This document shows, piece after piece, positions 25,148 through 36,509 of a DNA stretch of 64,000 bases. How positions within the stretch are numbered: the first letter of the stretch is position 1; every line of letters begins with the position of its first letter. This DNA is from UBA5189 sp035631615 (GTDB lineage: Bacteria; Chloroflexota; Limnocylindria; Limnocylindrales; CSP1-4). The notes beneath the pieces were generated by a model, which had not been told where the DNA came from, did no database searches, and saw only the letters and a list, made by a program, of their open reading frames with translations. The stretch spans positions 1 to 64,000 of the forward strand of contig DASQIK010000027.1 in NCBI GenBank assembly GCA_035631615.1. Reading direction: 5' to 3'. The position numbers were made by a program, and so were the translations under genes.

Positions 25148-25570
25148 ATGGCGTTGACGATGGATGTCGACCAAATGGCTGGCAGCCCGTCCGTCACGGT
25201 CATCGCCCTCGACGGCGAGCTCGACGCATCGAACTACGAGCAGGTCATCGACGTCGTCCGCCAGGCGTACGCGCAGGGCGCCCGGGGCCTCGTGATCGAC
25301 ATGGCGAAGCTGACGTTCATGGCCAGCTCGGGGCTCTTCGCCCTCCACTCCGCGCTCCGGATCATGCGCGGCGAGGCACCCCCGGATCCAGAGATGGGCT
25401 GGAGCGCCCTGCACCAGGTCGCCCAGGATCACGACAGCGCGGCCGCCAGGGTCCGGCTCGCCGCGCCGCAGGACGCGATCGCCCGCGTCCTCGAGCGAAC
25501 GGGCATGACCTCGCTGTTCGGCGTGGACCCGAGCCGGGCCGACGCCATCGCCGCGCTGCAGGGAGCCTGA
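25148..25570 (+). CDS. STAS-domain protein (RsbV-type anti-anti-sigma factor)
   Basis: A 140-residue STAS domain. The core VTVIALDGELDASNYEQVID and the phosphorylation loop LTFMASSGLFALHSA (Ser60/Ser61) are typical, although the usual Asp before the serine is Ala. A ~30-residue insertion (GEAPPDPEMGWSALHQVAQD) follows the loop. It is the expected substrate of the preceding kinase and of the downstream PP2C domain. The next gene continues in exactly the same reading frame, separated only by this TGA. Confidence 0.88.
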   Translation: MALTMDVDQMAGSPSVTVIALDGELDASNYEQVIDVVRQAYAQGARGLVIDMAKLTFMASSGLFALHSALRIMRGEAPPDPEMGWSALHQVAQDHDSAAARVRLAAPQDAIARVLERTGMTSLFGVDPSRADAIAALQGA

Positions 25571-26344
25571 CCGACGACGACCGACGCGGAGCAGCTCGAG
25601 CGCGAGCTCCGGGTCGCCCAGCGCATCCAGCGGACCCTCGTCCTGCTCACCGGCGTCGAGGCCGAGGGCTGGGAGATCGCGAGCGACTACCGGCCGGCCC
25701 GCACCATCGGTGGCGACTTCTTCGACGTCTTCCCGATCCTGGACCCGGCCCGGCCGCGCCATCTCGGCGTCGTGATCGCCGACGTCTCCGGCAAGGGCGT
25801 ATCCGCCGCGCTCCTGATGGCATTCGTACGGCCGGTGATGCGCTCGGCGCTGGATCGATCGGGTGATCCGGCACGCGCGCTCGAGCTCCTCAATCGGATC
25901 CTCGTCGAGGAGCGGCGGACCGGCCTGTTCGTGACGGTGCTGGCCGGCGTGCTCGATCTCGACACGGGCGCGTTCTCGTTCGCCAACGCCGGCCACGAGA
26001 TGCCCCTGGTGGTGCCCGCAGACGGATCCGGGCCGCGCTGGCTCGAGGGCGGCGGGCCGCTCGTCGGCCTGTTCGACCGGCTCGACATCGTGCCGGAGAC
26101 GGCTGTCGTCGGGGCGGGTGATCGCCTCGTTCTGTACACGGACGGGATCCCCGACGCCGCCTCCCCGGGCGGCATGCGGTTCGGCGTCGAGCGCTTCCGG
26201 TTGCTCGCGGGCGAGACCAGCGCTGGCACCGCCTGGGAAACGTGCACGTCCGTCATCGAGTCTGTGCTTCGCTTCCAGGGCGTCGCCGAGGCCGCCGACG
26301 ACCTCGCCCTGCTCGTGCTGCGACGGCTGCCCGCCGACCGCTAG
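25571..26344 (+). CDS. PP2C/SpoIIE-type phosphatase (RsbU-like) without a canonical start codon
   Basis: The frame after the STAS stop encodes a full PP2C-type phosphatase: helical linker EQLERELRVAQRIQRTLVLL, first metal motif RTIGGDFFDVFP, second VVIADVSGKGVSAALLMA, then FANAGHEMPLVV, DRLVLYTDGIPDA and ADDLALLVLRRLP. It would dephosphorylate the STAS partner. The only ATG, GTG or TTG codon before the core is GTG 25772, which would delete the GGDFFD metal motif. Translation must therefore start at a rare codon (CTG 25643 or ATC 25625) or arise by readthrough of TGA-C at 25568. A sequencing error is also possible. The TAG at 26342 interlocks with the convergent Rieske gene's stop. Confidence 0.75.
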   Translation, partial: PTTTDAEQLERELRVAQRIQRTLVLLTGVEAEGWEIASDYRPARTIGGDFFDVFPILDPARPRHLGVVIADVSGKGVSAALLMAFVRPVMRSALDRSGDPARALELLNRILVEERRTGLFVTVLAGVLDLDTGAFSFANAGHEMPLVVPADGSGPRWLEGGGPLVGLFDRLDIVPETAVVGAGDRLVLYTDGIPDAASPGGMRFGVERFRLLAGETSAGTAWETCTSVIESVLRFQGVAEAADDLALLVLRRLPADR

Positions 26345-27492
26345 TCGGCGAGCGGCCTGCCCATGGCGCGGCGCCAGCGCTGGTTGAAGTCGAACAGGAG
26401 CCGGTCCTTGCTCGGATAGACGCCGCGCTTGTACGACCGCGACGAGATGCCCAGCTGGGCGCGCTCGCAGACGGTCCAGTCCTGGCGGCTGATGAGGTCC
26501 CACAGCTCGACGGTCGGGCTCGGGTCGAAGCCCGGCAGGGCAATCGCCTCGGGTCGGAAGTAGAACTCGGAGACGACCGTCGTCCGGGCAGGTCCGTTCG
26601 GGTACACGAGGTACGCCATCACCGAATCCGGATGCAGGTTGACCATCAGGTTCGGGAACTGGAAGACGCCGTAGTACATGCCGTAGTCGTCGTCGAGCAG
26701 GTCGGGGAACTTCGGCAGGTCCGAGACGCCGGTCGCAGTGAACGATGTCGCGCCGTCGAGCATCAGGTTGCCACCGTCGCGGGTCTCGCCATCCCAGACG
26801 TCGCCCTTCCGGAACAGCGGCACGATGTGGACGAGCTCCGGGTGGATCGTCGGGCAGTGGAGGCACTCGTTGTAGTTCTCGACGACGACCTTCCAGTTGG
26901 CGGCGACGTCGTACGTGATGCGGCGCGCGAGGCGGAGCTCGGCGAGGCGGTAGCGCTCGAAGTCGGTGAGCGTCTCGTTGCTGTCAGGGAGCGCTGCCGC
27001 CAGTGGCCGGGGGTCGTCGCCGAGGTTCACGAACAGGAAGCCGGCGTATTCCCCGACCGCGATCGCGTGCAGCTCGTACTCGGCGCGGACGAACGCCTCG
27101 TCCTCGTGGACGTTCGGCGTCGCGAGCAGCGTTCCGTCGAGGTCGTACGACCAGGCGTGGTACGGGCACTTGATCGCGCGGCCGAGCTGCCCGCACGCCG
27201 GCTCCTCGTCGAGGATCCGCGTGCCCCGGTGGGCGCAGACGTTGTAGAAGGCGCGGAGCTCGCCGCCACGGTTGCGGACGACGAGGACCGACTCGCCCGC
27301 CAGGTCGCGAACGAGGTACGCGCCCGGCTCGGGCACCTCCGCCGCCCGGCCGATGCACATCCACGACGCGAAGAACAGCCGCTCGCGCTCCTCGGCGTAG
27401 ACGGCCTCGCTCGCGTAGTCGCGGCCCTCCAGCGTCGGGCGGGGGCGCCAATCGGCGTGACCCCGGACGCGCGGCCGATCGCCGGTGACCAT
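26341..27492 (-). CDS. Rieske-type oxygenase alpha subunit
   Basis: A 383-residue ring-hydroxylating-type oxygenase. The Rieske [2Fe-2S] cluster ligands are C86-x-H88 and C109-x2-H112 (NVCAHRGT and KCPYHAW). The mononuclear iron site is in NWKVVVENYNECLHCPTIHP, with H212 and H217. It resembles the quaternary-amine/carnitine/betaine-type branch more than classic aromatic dioxygenases, and has no beta-subunit gene nearby. A reductase is also absent. GAGGG precedes ATG 27492, and the gene follows the amidohydrolase by 10 nt, third in an operon with mmsA. Substrate unknown. Confidence 0.88.
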   Translation of the reverse strand: MVTGDRPRVRGHADWRPRPTLEGRDYASEAVYAEERERLFFASWMCIGRAAEVPEPGAYLVRDLAGESVLVVRNRGGELRAFYNVCAHRGTRILDEEPACGQLGRAIKCPYHAWSYDLDGTLLATPNVHEDEAFVRAEYELHAIAVGEYAGFLFVNLGDDPRPLAAALPDSNETLTDFERYRLAELRLARRITYDVAANWKVVVENYNECLHCPTIHPELVHIVPLFRKGDVWDGETRDGGNLMLDGATSFTATGVSDLPKFPDLLDDDYGMYYGVFQFPNLMVNLHPDSVMAYLVYPNGPARTTVVSEFYFRPEAIALPGFDPSPTVELWDLISRQDWTVCERAQLGISSRSYKRGVYPSKDRLLFDFNQRWRRAMGRPLAD

Positions 27493-27502
27493 CCGCCGAC
27501 CC

Positions 27503-28735
27503 TCAGCGACGGTCCGCGACGACGCGGCCGCCCTGGATGACGGCGACGACGCGCGCGGGCTCGGACCACAGCCCAGGCTCGGTGAACGGGTCGCCGGTCA
27601 CGAGGACGAGGTCCGCGATCCGGCCCGGCTCGATGGTCCCGAGGTCCTCCCCCAGCCCGAGCAGGCGGGCCGCCTCGATCGTCGCCGCACCGAGCGCGCC
27701 GCGGGGCGAGAGGCCGTGCTGGACCATGAGCGTGAGCTCGCGCGGGAGGTGTTCGTCGCGGACGCCGTCGGTACCCATCGCGACGCGGATCCCGCGCTCG
27801 ACCGCGTGCCGGAAGTTGCGATCGAGGTCCACCATGAGCGCGCGCTGCTTCTCGATCGCCCACGGTGGCGTGACGCCGCGCTCGACGAGATCGGGCTCGA
27901 GCATGCGATACGAGATCTGGAACGTCGGCACGAGCGGCACGTCGCGCTCGAGCATCAGGTCGATCGCTTCGTCGTCGATGCCGTCGCCATGCTCGATCGA
28001 GCGCACCCCGGCGCGGACCGCGTTCGCGATTCCCCTGGCGTTCTCGGCGTGGGCCAGCACCCCGTGGATGCCGGCGAGCTCGGCCTCCTCGACCATGACC
28101 CGGAGCTCCTCGATCGAGAACTGCACCGCGCCCGGGGCGTCCATCGCGGAGTAGACGCCGCCCGTCGAGAAGGTCTTGATCCAGTCGGCGCCGGCGCGAA
28201 TCTGGGCGCGCACGGCCTTGCGGACCTCGTCCGGCCCGTCCGCCATGTACGGCGGCAGCTCGGTCATCGGGCGGTCCCCGTCGAGCACGATGCCGGCCGG
28301 CGTCATCCCGTCGCCATGGCCACCCGTGATCGAGATCGGGTTGGCGCTGACCTGCAGGCGGGGCCCGGGCCAGCCAGCCGCGAACAGCTTCCTGAGCCCG
28401 GCCGGGGCGCCGCCGGCGTCACGAATCGTGGTCACGCCTGACTCGAGGAACGCCTGGCCGGCCCTCAGCATCGCCCCGACCGATTCCGTGTAGGTCATCT
28501 GGAGCGTGTCCTCGAGTCGTTCGTGGCGGCCGGCGAAGTGCACGTGGCAGTCGATCAGCCCGGGCACGAGCGTCGCGCCGGGAGCATCGAGAATGGTCGC
28601 GTCGTCCGGCACGGTGCCGCGGCCCCGTCCGATCGAGGCGATCCTGCCGTCATCGCGGACGATCACGGTGTCACCTTCGATCGGCTCGTCGGCGCGAGCG
28701 TCGATGAGGCGGGCGCCGACGATGGCGAGGGACAT
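27503..28735 (-). CDS. Amidohydrolase, imidazolonepropionase/prolidase-like
   Basis: A 410-residue metal-dependent amidohydrolase. Metal ligands: HxH in LIDCHVHFAG near residue 64, the bridging lysine in GADWIKTFSTGG near residue 189, HAEN in GVLAHAENARG, the next His in RSIEHGDGID and the final Asp in VAMGTDGV near residue 325. This pattern belongs to the Sgx9260-like/Xaa-Pro dipeptidase and imidazolonepropionase-like group, which cleaves N-acyl amino acids, dipeptides or cyclic amides. It lies 28 nt after mmsA and 10 nt before the Rieske gene, so the substrate is probably linked to their pathway. Confidence 0.88.
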   Translation of the reverse strand: MSLAIVGARLIDARADEPIEGDTVIVRDDGRIASIGRGRGTVPDDATILDAPGATLVPGLIDCHVHFAGRHERLEDTLQMTYTESVGAMLRAGQAFLESGVTTIRDAGGAPAGLRKLFAAGWPGPRLQVSANPISITGGHGDGMTPAGIVLDGDRPMTELPPYMADGPDEVRKAVRAQIRAGADWIKTFSTGGVYSAMDAPGAVQFSIEELRVMVEEAELAGIHGVLAHAENARGIANAVRAGVRSIEHGDGIDDEAIDLMLERDVPLVPTFQISYRMLEPDLVERGVTPPWAIEKQRALMVDLDRNFRHAVERGIRVAMGTDGVRDEHLPRELTLMVQHGLSPRGALGAATIEAARLLGLGEDLGTIEPGRIADLVLVTGDPFTEPGLWSEPARVVAVIQGGRVVADRR

Positions 28736-28763
28736 CGACGAGGAGCCTTTGCGTCCGGTCGGG

Positions 28764-30302
<1,539 letters not shown>

Positions 30303-30355
30303 CGTCGGGGTCCTCGGCTGCTGGGCGACAGGTGTGCGAGACACTCTACCCCGGG

Positions 30356-31258
30356 TCAGGCGAGCCGCGCCCCGACGTCGATGGACGGCAGGTCGTCCGT
30401 TGGCGCCTCAATGGCGTCGGCGGGCTCGCCGGGCACGAGCAGCCTGGCGCGGCGACGCTCGCTGAAGCCGACGATCGCCACGATCACGACGACGATCAGC
30501 TCGAGCTGCTCCACGCTGAGCGGTCCGACGACGGCGGGATCTCGCCACGTGAACGCGACGAGGAACCTGGCCGCCGCCCACAGGCCGAGGGCGACGTACA
30601 GCGCAGCACCGTCCCGGCGGGCAACCACCTCGAGGCGGGAGGCGAGCGCCACCCCGACGACCGCAAGTCCCACCAGGATCGCCTCGTACACCTGGGAGGG
30701 ATGCGACGGCAGGTCCGCCGCGAGCGAGGCCCACGGCCCCGGACCCAGGTAGGCCGTCGCCCAGGCGAGATCCGACGGCGAGCCCTGCCCGGTGGCGCCG
30801 AGCACGCCGACGGCCTTGCCGGCCGCCAGCACGAACAGCAGCGGGAGCGTGACCGCGTGCATCCAGCGGCCCGCGGGGGCGCCGAGCAGCCGCGCGATCG
30901 CGATGCCGGTGAGGAGCCCGAACGGCACGGCGAGCGTCAGCGTCAGCGCGCCCTGCGATGGATCGAGGATCGCCCCCGGGTTGGCGGCATAGAAATCGAG
31001 GTGGTCCAGGACGTAGCCGAGCCGGCCGCCGAAGACCGCGCCCGGCACCGCCCCGACAATCGCGAACGCGAGGTCGTCCATGCGCAGCCCCGGCGCATGC
31101 ACGTCCGGGGAAATGGCCGGCGTCATCGATCCGAGGCGCGCCGCCAGCGCCAGGCCGATCAGCAGGACGATCGCCAGCCCGATCGTCTCCCAGCGCACCG
31201 ACGCCGTGTCGGTCACCTGGAGCACCGGGTCAAAGGTGAACGTCAACACCCCAAGCAC
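30356..31258 (-). CDS. Lgt-like membrane protein lacking key Lgt residues
   Basis: A 300-residue protein with about seven helices. GAVFGGRLGYVLDHLDFYAANP near residue 75 and HPSQVYEAILVGL near residue 188 are recognisable prolipoprotein diacylglyceryl transferase motifs. The diagnostic GRxGNFxNxE block is missing: the equivalent stretch is AAGKAVGVLGATGQGSPSDL. The GGL-(H/Y/F)-GG loop is replaced by QGALTLTLAVPFG. It is probably not a classical lipoprotein acylating enzyme, and two intact lgt genes are elsewhere in the window. GTG 31258 follows TAGACT by 6 nt, directly downstream of mdh. Confidence 0.7.
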   Translation of the reverse strand: MLGVLTFTFDPVLQVTDTASVRWETIGLAIVLLIGLALAARLGSMTPAISPDVHAPGLRMDDLAFAIVGAVPGAVFGGRLGYVLDHLDFYAANPGAILDPSQGALTLTLAVPFGLLTGIAIARLLGAPAGRWMHAVTLPLLFVLAAGKAVGVLGATGQGSPSDLAWATAYLGPGPWASLAADLPSHPSQVYEAILVGLAVVGVALASRLEVVARRDGAALYVALGLWAAARFLVAFTWRDPAVVGPLSVEQLELIVVVIVAIVGFSERRRARLLVPGEPADAIEAPTDDLPSIDVGARLA

Positions 31259-31264
31259 GGCAGG

Positions 31265-31270
31265 AGTCTA
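31265..31270 (-). promoter_or_regulatory. -10-like hexamer of the Lgt-like gene
   Basis: TAGACT on the minus strand, 6 nt before GTG 31258 and inside the 21-nt gap after mdh. Confidence 0.4.
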
Positions 31271-31279
31271 GTCGGCCGT

Positions 31280-32209
31280 TCAGGCCGGGAGCTTGTCGAC
31301 GAGCTCCTTGACCGCGGCCGCGGACTTGTCGAAGGCCGCCTGTTCGCCCTCCGTGAGGGTGATCTCGATGACCCGCTGCATGCCGCCGGCGCCGAGGACG
31401 ATCGGGACGCCGACGAACAGGCCGTCGACCCCGTACTCGCCCTCGAGGAGTGCAGCGCACGGCAGGACGCGCCGGCGGTCGCGGAGGATGGCGTCGACCA
31501 TCTCGAACGTCGACGCGGCCGGGGCGTAGTAGGCGGAGCCGGTCTTGAGCAGGGCGACGATCTCGGCGCCGCCGTTCGCGGTCCGATCGACGAGGGCCTG
31601 GATCCGCTCGGCGGAGAGCAGGTCGGTGATCGGGATCCCGGCGACAGTGGAGTAGCGCGGGAGCGGGACCATCGTGTCGCCGTGGCCACCGAGCACGAAC
31701 GCGCTCGTATCGACGACGGACACGCCCAGCTCCTCGGCGATGAACGACCGGAACCGGGCCGAGTCGAGGACGCCGGCCATGCCGATGACACGCTCGCGCG
31801 GGAAGCCGGACGCACGCTTTGCCACATGGCACATCGCGTCGAGCGGGTTCGTGACGACGATCAGGACCGCGTTCGGCGACCGCGGCGCCGACGCCTCGAC
31901 GACCGCCTTGACGATGCCCGCGTTCTTCGCCATCAGGTCGTCGCGGCTCATGCCGGGCTGCCTGGCGAGGCCGGAGGTGACGACGATGACGTCGGACCCT
32001 GCCGTGTCCGCATAGTCGTTCGTGCCGATGACACGGGCGTCGTGGCGCACGACGGGTGCCGCCTCGGCGAGATCGAGGCCCTTGCCCTGGGGCAGGCCCT
32101 CGACGATGTCGACCAGCACCACGTCGGCGAGGCCGGCCTCGGCGATGCGCTGGGCGGTGGTGGCGCCGACGTTCCCGGCGCCGATGACCGTGACCTTGTT
32201 GCGGCCCAT
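31280..32209 (-). CDS. mdh: Malate dehydrogenase, LDH-like type
   Basis: A 309-residue NAD-dependent dehydrogenase. The Rossmann glycine motif is VIGAGNVGATTAQ at residues ~8-20, with Asp34 in VVLVDI favouring NAD. SGLARQPGMSRDDL carries the substrate-specificity Arg of malate enzymes (Gln in lactate dehydrogenases), and VTNPLDAM and GGHGDTMVPL (catalytic His) are intact. It interconverts malate and oxaloacetate. AGAGGAG lies upstream of the ATG, which is 14 nt after the pckA stop; the pair supplies and consumes oxaloacetate for gluconeogenesis or the TCA cycle. Confidence 0.95.
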   Translation of the reverse strand: MGRNKVTVIGAGNVGATTAQRIAEAGLADVVLVDIVEGLPQGKGLDLAEAAPVVRHDARVIGTNDYADTAGSDVIVVTSGLARQPGMSRDDLMAKNAGIVKAVVEASAPRSPNAVLIVVTNPLDAMCHVAKRASGFPRERVIGMAGVLDSARFRSFIAEELGVSVVDTSAFVLGGHGDTMVPLPRYSTVAGIPITDLLSAERIQALVDRTANGGAEIVALLKTGSAYYAPAASTFEMVDAILRDRRRVLPCAALLEGEYGVDGLFVGVPIVLGAGGMQRVIEITLTEGEQAAFDKSAAAVKELVDKLPA

Positions 32210-32223
32210 CGCGCGAGCTCCTC

Positions 32224-33876
<1,653 letters not shown>

Positions 33877-33950
33877 TGCGGATCGGTCTCCTGCTCGGGC
33901 GTCCCGCGTGCTGCCGGGCGCCTTGCTTCGATCCGACCGGCCGCGCGTGA

Positions 33951-33968
33951 CATCGGGCGAGCCCGATG
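33951..33968. repeat. 8-bp inverted repeat in the pckA leader region
   Basis: CATCGGGC (33951-33958) and GCCCGATG (33961-33968) with a 2-bp centre, 75 nt upstream of the pckA ATG and downstream of a TAGCAT hexamer (minus strand, near 34003). Candidate operator or leader hairpin. Confidence 0.5.
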
Positions 33969-34080
33969 GGAGTCGGCTTCCGCAGTCGTGGTTGGGCCGA
34001 ATGCTAGCACCCGGCCCATTGCCCGGAATGGTCCGAAGGTCCCGCCCTGCGTTTCGGATGCGCGACGGCTGGAAACGCCG

Positions 34081-35289
34081 CTAGCTGCGGTCGAGCGCCT
34101 GCGCGAGGTCGGCGACGAGATCGGCGGCACCCTCGATGCCGACGGACAGGCGCACGAGGGCCTCGGGGACCTCGAGGCGTGAGCCTGCCACGGACAGGTG
34201 GGTCATGACAGCCGGCAGCTCGATCAGCGACTCGACGCCACCCAGGGACTCGGCCAGCGTGAAGATCCTCGTCGACTCGCAGATGGCAACGGCTCGCTCG
34301 CGGGCCGATCGGCCGCCGCGGGCCTTCGGCACGAACGAGACCATGCCCCCGCCGGCGCGCATCTGCCGGGCCGCGATGGCGGCCTGTGGATGCGCATGCG
34401 GACCCGACGCGAGCCCGGGGTACGACAGCCATTGGACGTCGTCGCGCTCCGCGAGGAAATGCGCGACCTCGGACGCGTTCGCCGCGTGCCGCCCGACCCG
34501 CAACGGCAGCGTGCGCAGGCCCCGCAGCGCCAGGAAGCAGTCGAACGGGCCGGGCACGGCGCCCATCGCGTTCTGGAGGAATCGAAGCCGCTCCGCGATC
34601 CCCGGGTCGCGCGTCACGGCCACGCCGAGGACGGTGTCGCTGTGGCCGGCCAGGTACTTGGTCGCCGAGTGGAACACGACGTCCGCGCCGAGATCGAGCG
34701 GGCGCTGCAGGATCGGCGAGGCAAACGTGTTGTCGACCACGACCAGCGGCCGCGGGCCGTCGCCGAAGCGCTCACGCACGACGCGCGCAGAGGCTGCGAT
34801 GTCGACCACCTTGAGCAGCGGGTTGGTCGGCGTCTCGAACCAGACGAGGCGGGAGCGCTCGGAGAGCGCCTCCCACATGGCCTCGGGATCGGCGGCGAGG
34901 TCCGCGTAGCGCGTCGTGACGCCATTCGGGGCGCGCACCTTTTCCAGGTAGCGGAAGGTGCCGCCGTAGACGTCATCGCCGACGACCACCTCGGTCTCCG
35001 GGCCGGCGAGCTCGGCGATCGCGGCCGTGCTCGCGGAGCCGGATGCGAAGGCGATCCCCTCGCCCCCGCCCTCGAGCGCGGCGACCGCCCGCTCCAGCCG
35101 GTTTCGGGTCGGGTTCTTGGTGCGCGCGTAGTCGTAGGCGTCGATCGGGCGGCCGACACCGAGCTGGCGATAGGTGGAGGTCTGGTAGATCGGCGGCGCG
35201 ACCGCGCCGGTCAGCTCGTCGGGCTCCTGGCCGGCGTGGACGGCGAGCGTCTCGAATGTCAGGCTCGGGTCGAGGTCCTCGGGGCGCAT
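34081..35289 (-). CDS. Cystathionine gamma-lyase/synthase family PLP enzyme
   Basis: A 402-residue Cys/Met-metabolism PLP enzyme, fold type I. FETLAVHAGQEPDELTGAVAPPIYQTSTY opens it, YDYARTKNPTRNRLERAVAALE and the cofactor-lysine motif HSATKYLAGHSDTVLG near residue 208 are canonical, and SLGGVESLIELPAVMTH is the late signature. With the cystathionine beta-synthase at 37060 it probably acts as gamma-lyase in reverse transsulfuration (homocysteine to cysteine). Gamma-synthase activity cannot be excluded from sequence. It is divergent from the UbiA gene. Confidence 0.92.
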   Translation of the reverse strand: MRPEDLDPSLTFETLAVHAGQEPDELTGAVAPPIYQTSTYRQLGVGRPIDAYDYARTKNPTRNRLERAVAALEGGGEGIAFASGSASTAAIAELAGPETEVVVGDDVYGGTFRYLEKVRAPNGVTTRYADLAADPEAMWEALSERSRLVWFETPTNPLLKVVDIAASARVVRERFGDGPRPLVVVDNTFASPILQRPLDLGADVVFHSATKYLAGHSDTVLGVAVTRDPGIAERLRFLQNAMGAVPGPFDCFLALRGLRTLPLRVGRHAANASEVAHFLAERDDVQWLSYPGLASGPHAHPQAAIAARQMRAGGGMVSFVPKARGGRSARERAVAICESTRIFTLAESLGGVESLIELPAVMTHLSVAGSRLEVPEALVRLSVGIEGAADLVADLAQALDRS

Positions 35290-35387
35290 CGCCGCGGATC
35301 ATCGCACCGCGCCGTCGGCTCCGGCGCGCCGCACTCGCTTGACGCCCGTTGAATAGTGCTACTATCCGCGCGCAAGTTTCGGAGGCG

Positions 35388-36479
35388 ATGAAGCCCTCCG
35401 GCGCTCCGAGGATGACGACCGTGCTCGCCGACCGATTGCGGGTCTGGAAGACCGCCTACAACACCGCGAACCTCCCCGTCGGGATGACGACCCCGCCCGA
35501 CGCCGTCTCGAAGTGGATCGTCATCACCCGCGCTGCGGTCTTCTCGATGACCGTGACGTCCGGGCTCATCGGCGGGCTGCTCGCGATCGGGGCGGCCCGG
35601 CTCTCCCAGATCGGCGGCGGCCCGATCGGCGGCCCGTACGTGGTCGACCTTGGCCTGCTCGTCCTCGCGGTGCTCGGGCTCGTCGTCGCCCACGCCGCGA
35701 ACAACATGATCAATGACTATTTCGACCTCGAAGGTGGCATCGACACGGACGACTACGTTCGCGCCCAGTACGCACCCCACCCGATCCTGTCGGGCTGGGT
35801 CACGAAGCGCCAGCTCGGCACCGCGATCCTGATCGCCAACGCGATCGACCTCGCGATCCTGATCTACCTGATGACGCAGCGCGGGCCGCTCGTGGCCGCA
35901 TTCGCGTTCGGCGGGCTGTTCGTCAGCGTCTTCTACGTCGCGCCGCCGATCCGGCTCAAGTGGCACGGGCTCGGCGAGCCGGGCGTGTTCATCGTCTGGG
36001 GCCCGCTGATGACGGTCGGGACGTTCTTCGTCGCGACCGGCCAGATCCCGGGCTGGGCCTGGATCGCCTCCCTCCCCTACGCGATCCTGGTGACGACCGT
36101 GCTGTTCGGCAAGCACATCGACAAGATCGAGGCCGACACCAGGAAGGGTGTCCGGACGATGCCCGTGCTCCTCGGCGAGCGTCGGGCACGGCTCGTCGCC
36201 CAGATCCTGATGATCGCCTTCTATCCGATCGTGATCGGCGCGGCGCTGGTTGGCTGGATCGGACCCTGGGTCGCCCTCGTCGTGCTGGGCATCCCTCGAC
36301 TGGTCGAGGTGCTGCGAGTCTTCGGCCAGCCGCGGCCGGAGACCCCGCCGCACAGCTACGTCGGCTGGCCGCTGTGGTTCGTCGGCCAGGCGTTCGTCCA
36401 CACGCGCCGGGCCGGCGCCCTGCTGATCCTCGGCCTGCTCCTGAACGCGTTCCTGCCGATCAAGCTGCCCTGGCTGTAA
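35388..36479 (+). CDS. UbiA-family prenyltransferase (MenA-like)
   Basis: A ~363-residue integral membrane prenyltransferase with nine hydrophobic segments. The first Asp-rich prenyl-diphosphate/Mg site is NMINDYFDLEGGIDTDD near residue 106 and the second is DKIEADTRKGVRTMPVLLGE near residue 246. The best match is 1,4-dihydroxy-2-naphthoate polyprenyltransferase and relatives, so a role in menaquinone or another prenylated quinone is likely. GGAGG lies 2 nt before ATG 35388; ATG 35412 is an alternative start. A TACTAT/CTATCC element is ~25 nt upstream. No other men genes are nearby. Confidence 0.88.
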   Translation: MKPSGAPRMTTVLADRLRVWKTAYNTANLPVGMTTPPDAVSKWIVITRAAVFSMTVTSGLIGGLLAIGAARLSQIGGGPIGGPYVVDLGLLVLAVLGLVVAHAANNMINDYFDLEGGIDTDDYVRAQYAPHPILSGWVTKRQLGTAILIANAIDLAILIYLMTQRGPLVAAFAFGGLFVSVFYVAPPIRLKWHGLGEPGVFIVWGPLMTVGTFFVATGQIPGWAWIASLPYAILVTTVLFGKHIDKIEADTRKGVRTMPVLLGERRARLVAQILMIAFYPIVIGAALVGWIGPWVALVVLGIPRLVEVLRVFGQPRPETPPHSYVGWPLWFVGQAFVHTRRAGALLILGLLLNAFLPIKLPWL

Positions 36480-36509
36480 CCGGCAGCAGCCTGGGCCCGG
36501 CCGCTGTCC

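Noticed and set aside
25568..25570. Selenocysteine insertion at the STAS/PP2C TGA
   Set aside because: No conserved Sec context in either domain and no SECIS-like stem-loop was evident just downstream; leaky readthrough or a rare start is simpler.
25772..26344. Phosphatase gene starting at GTG 25772
   Set aside because: That start would remove the first metal-binding motif and the linker helix that are clearly encoded upstream in the same frame.
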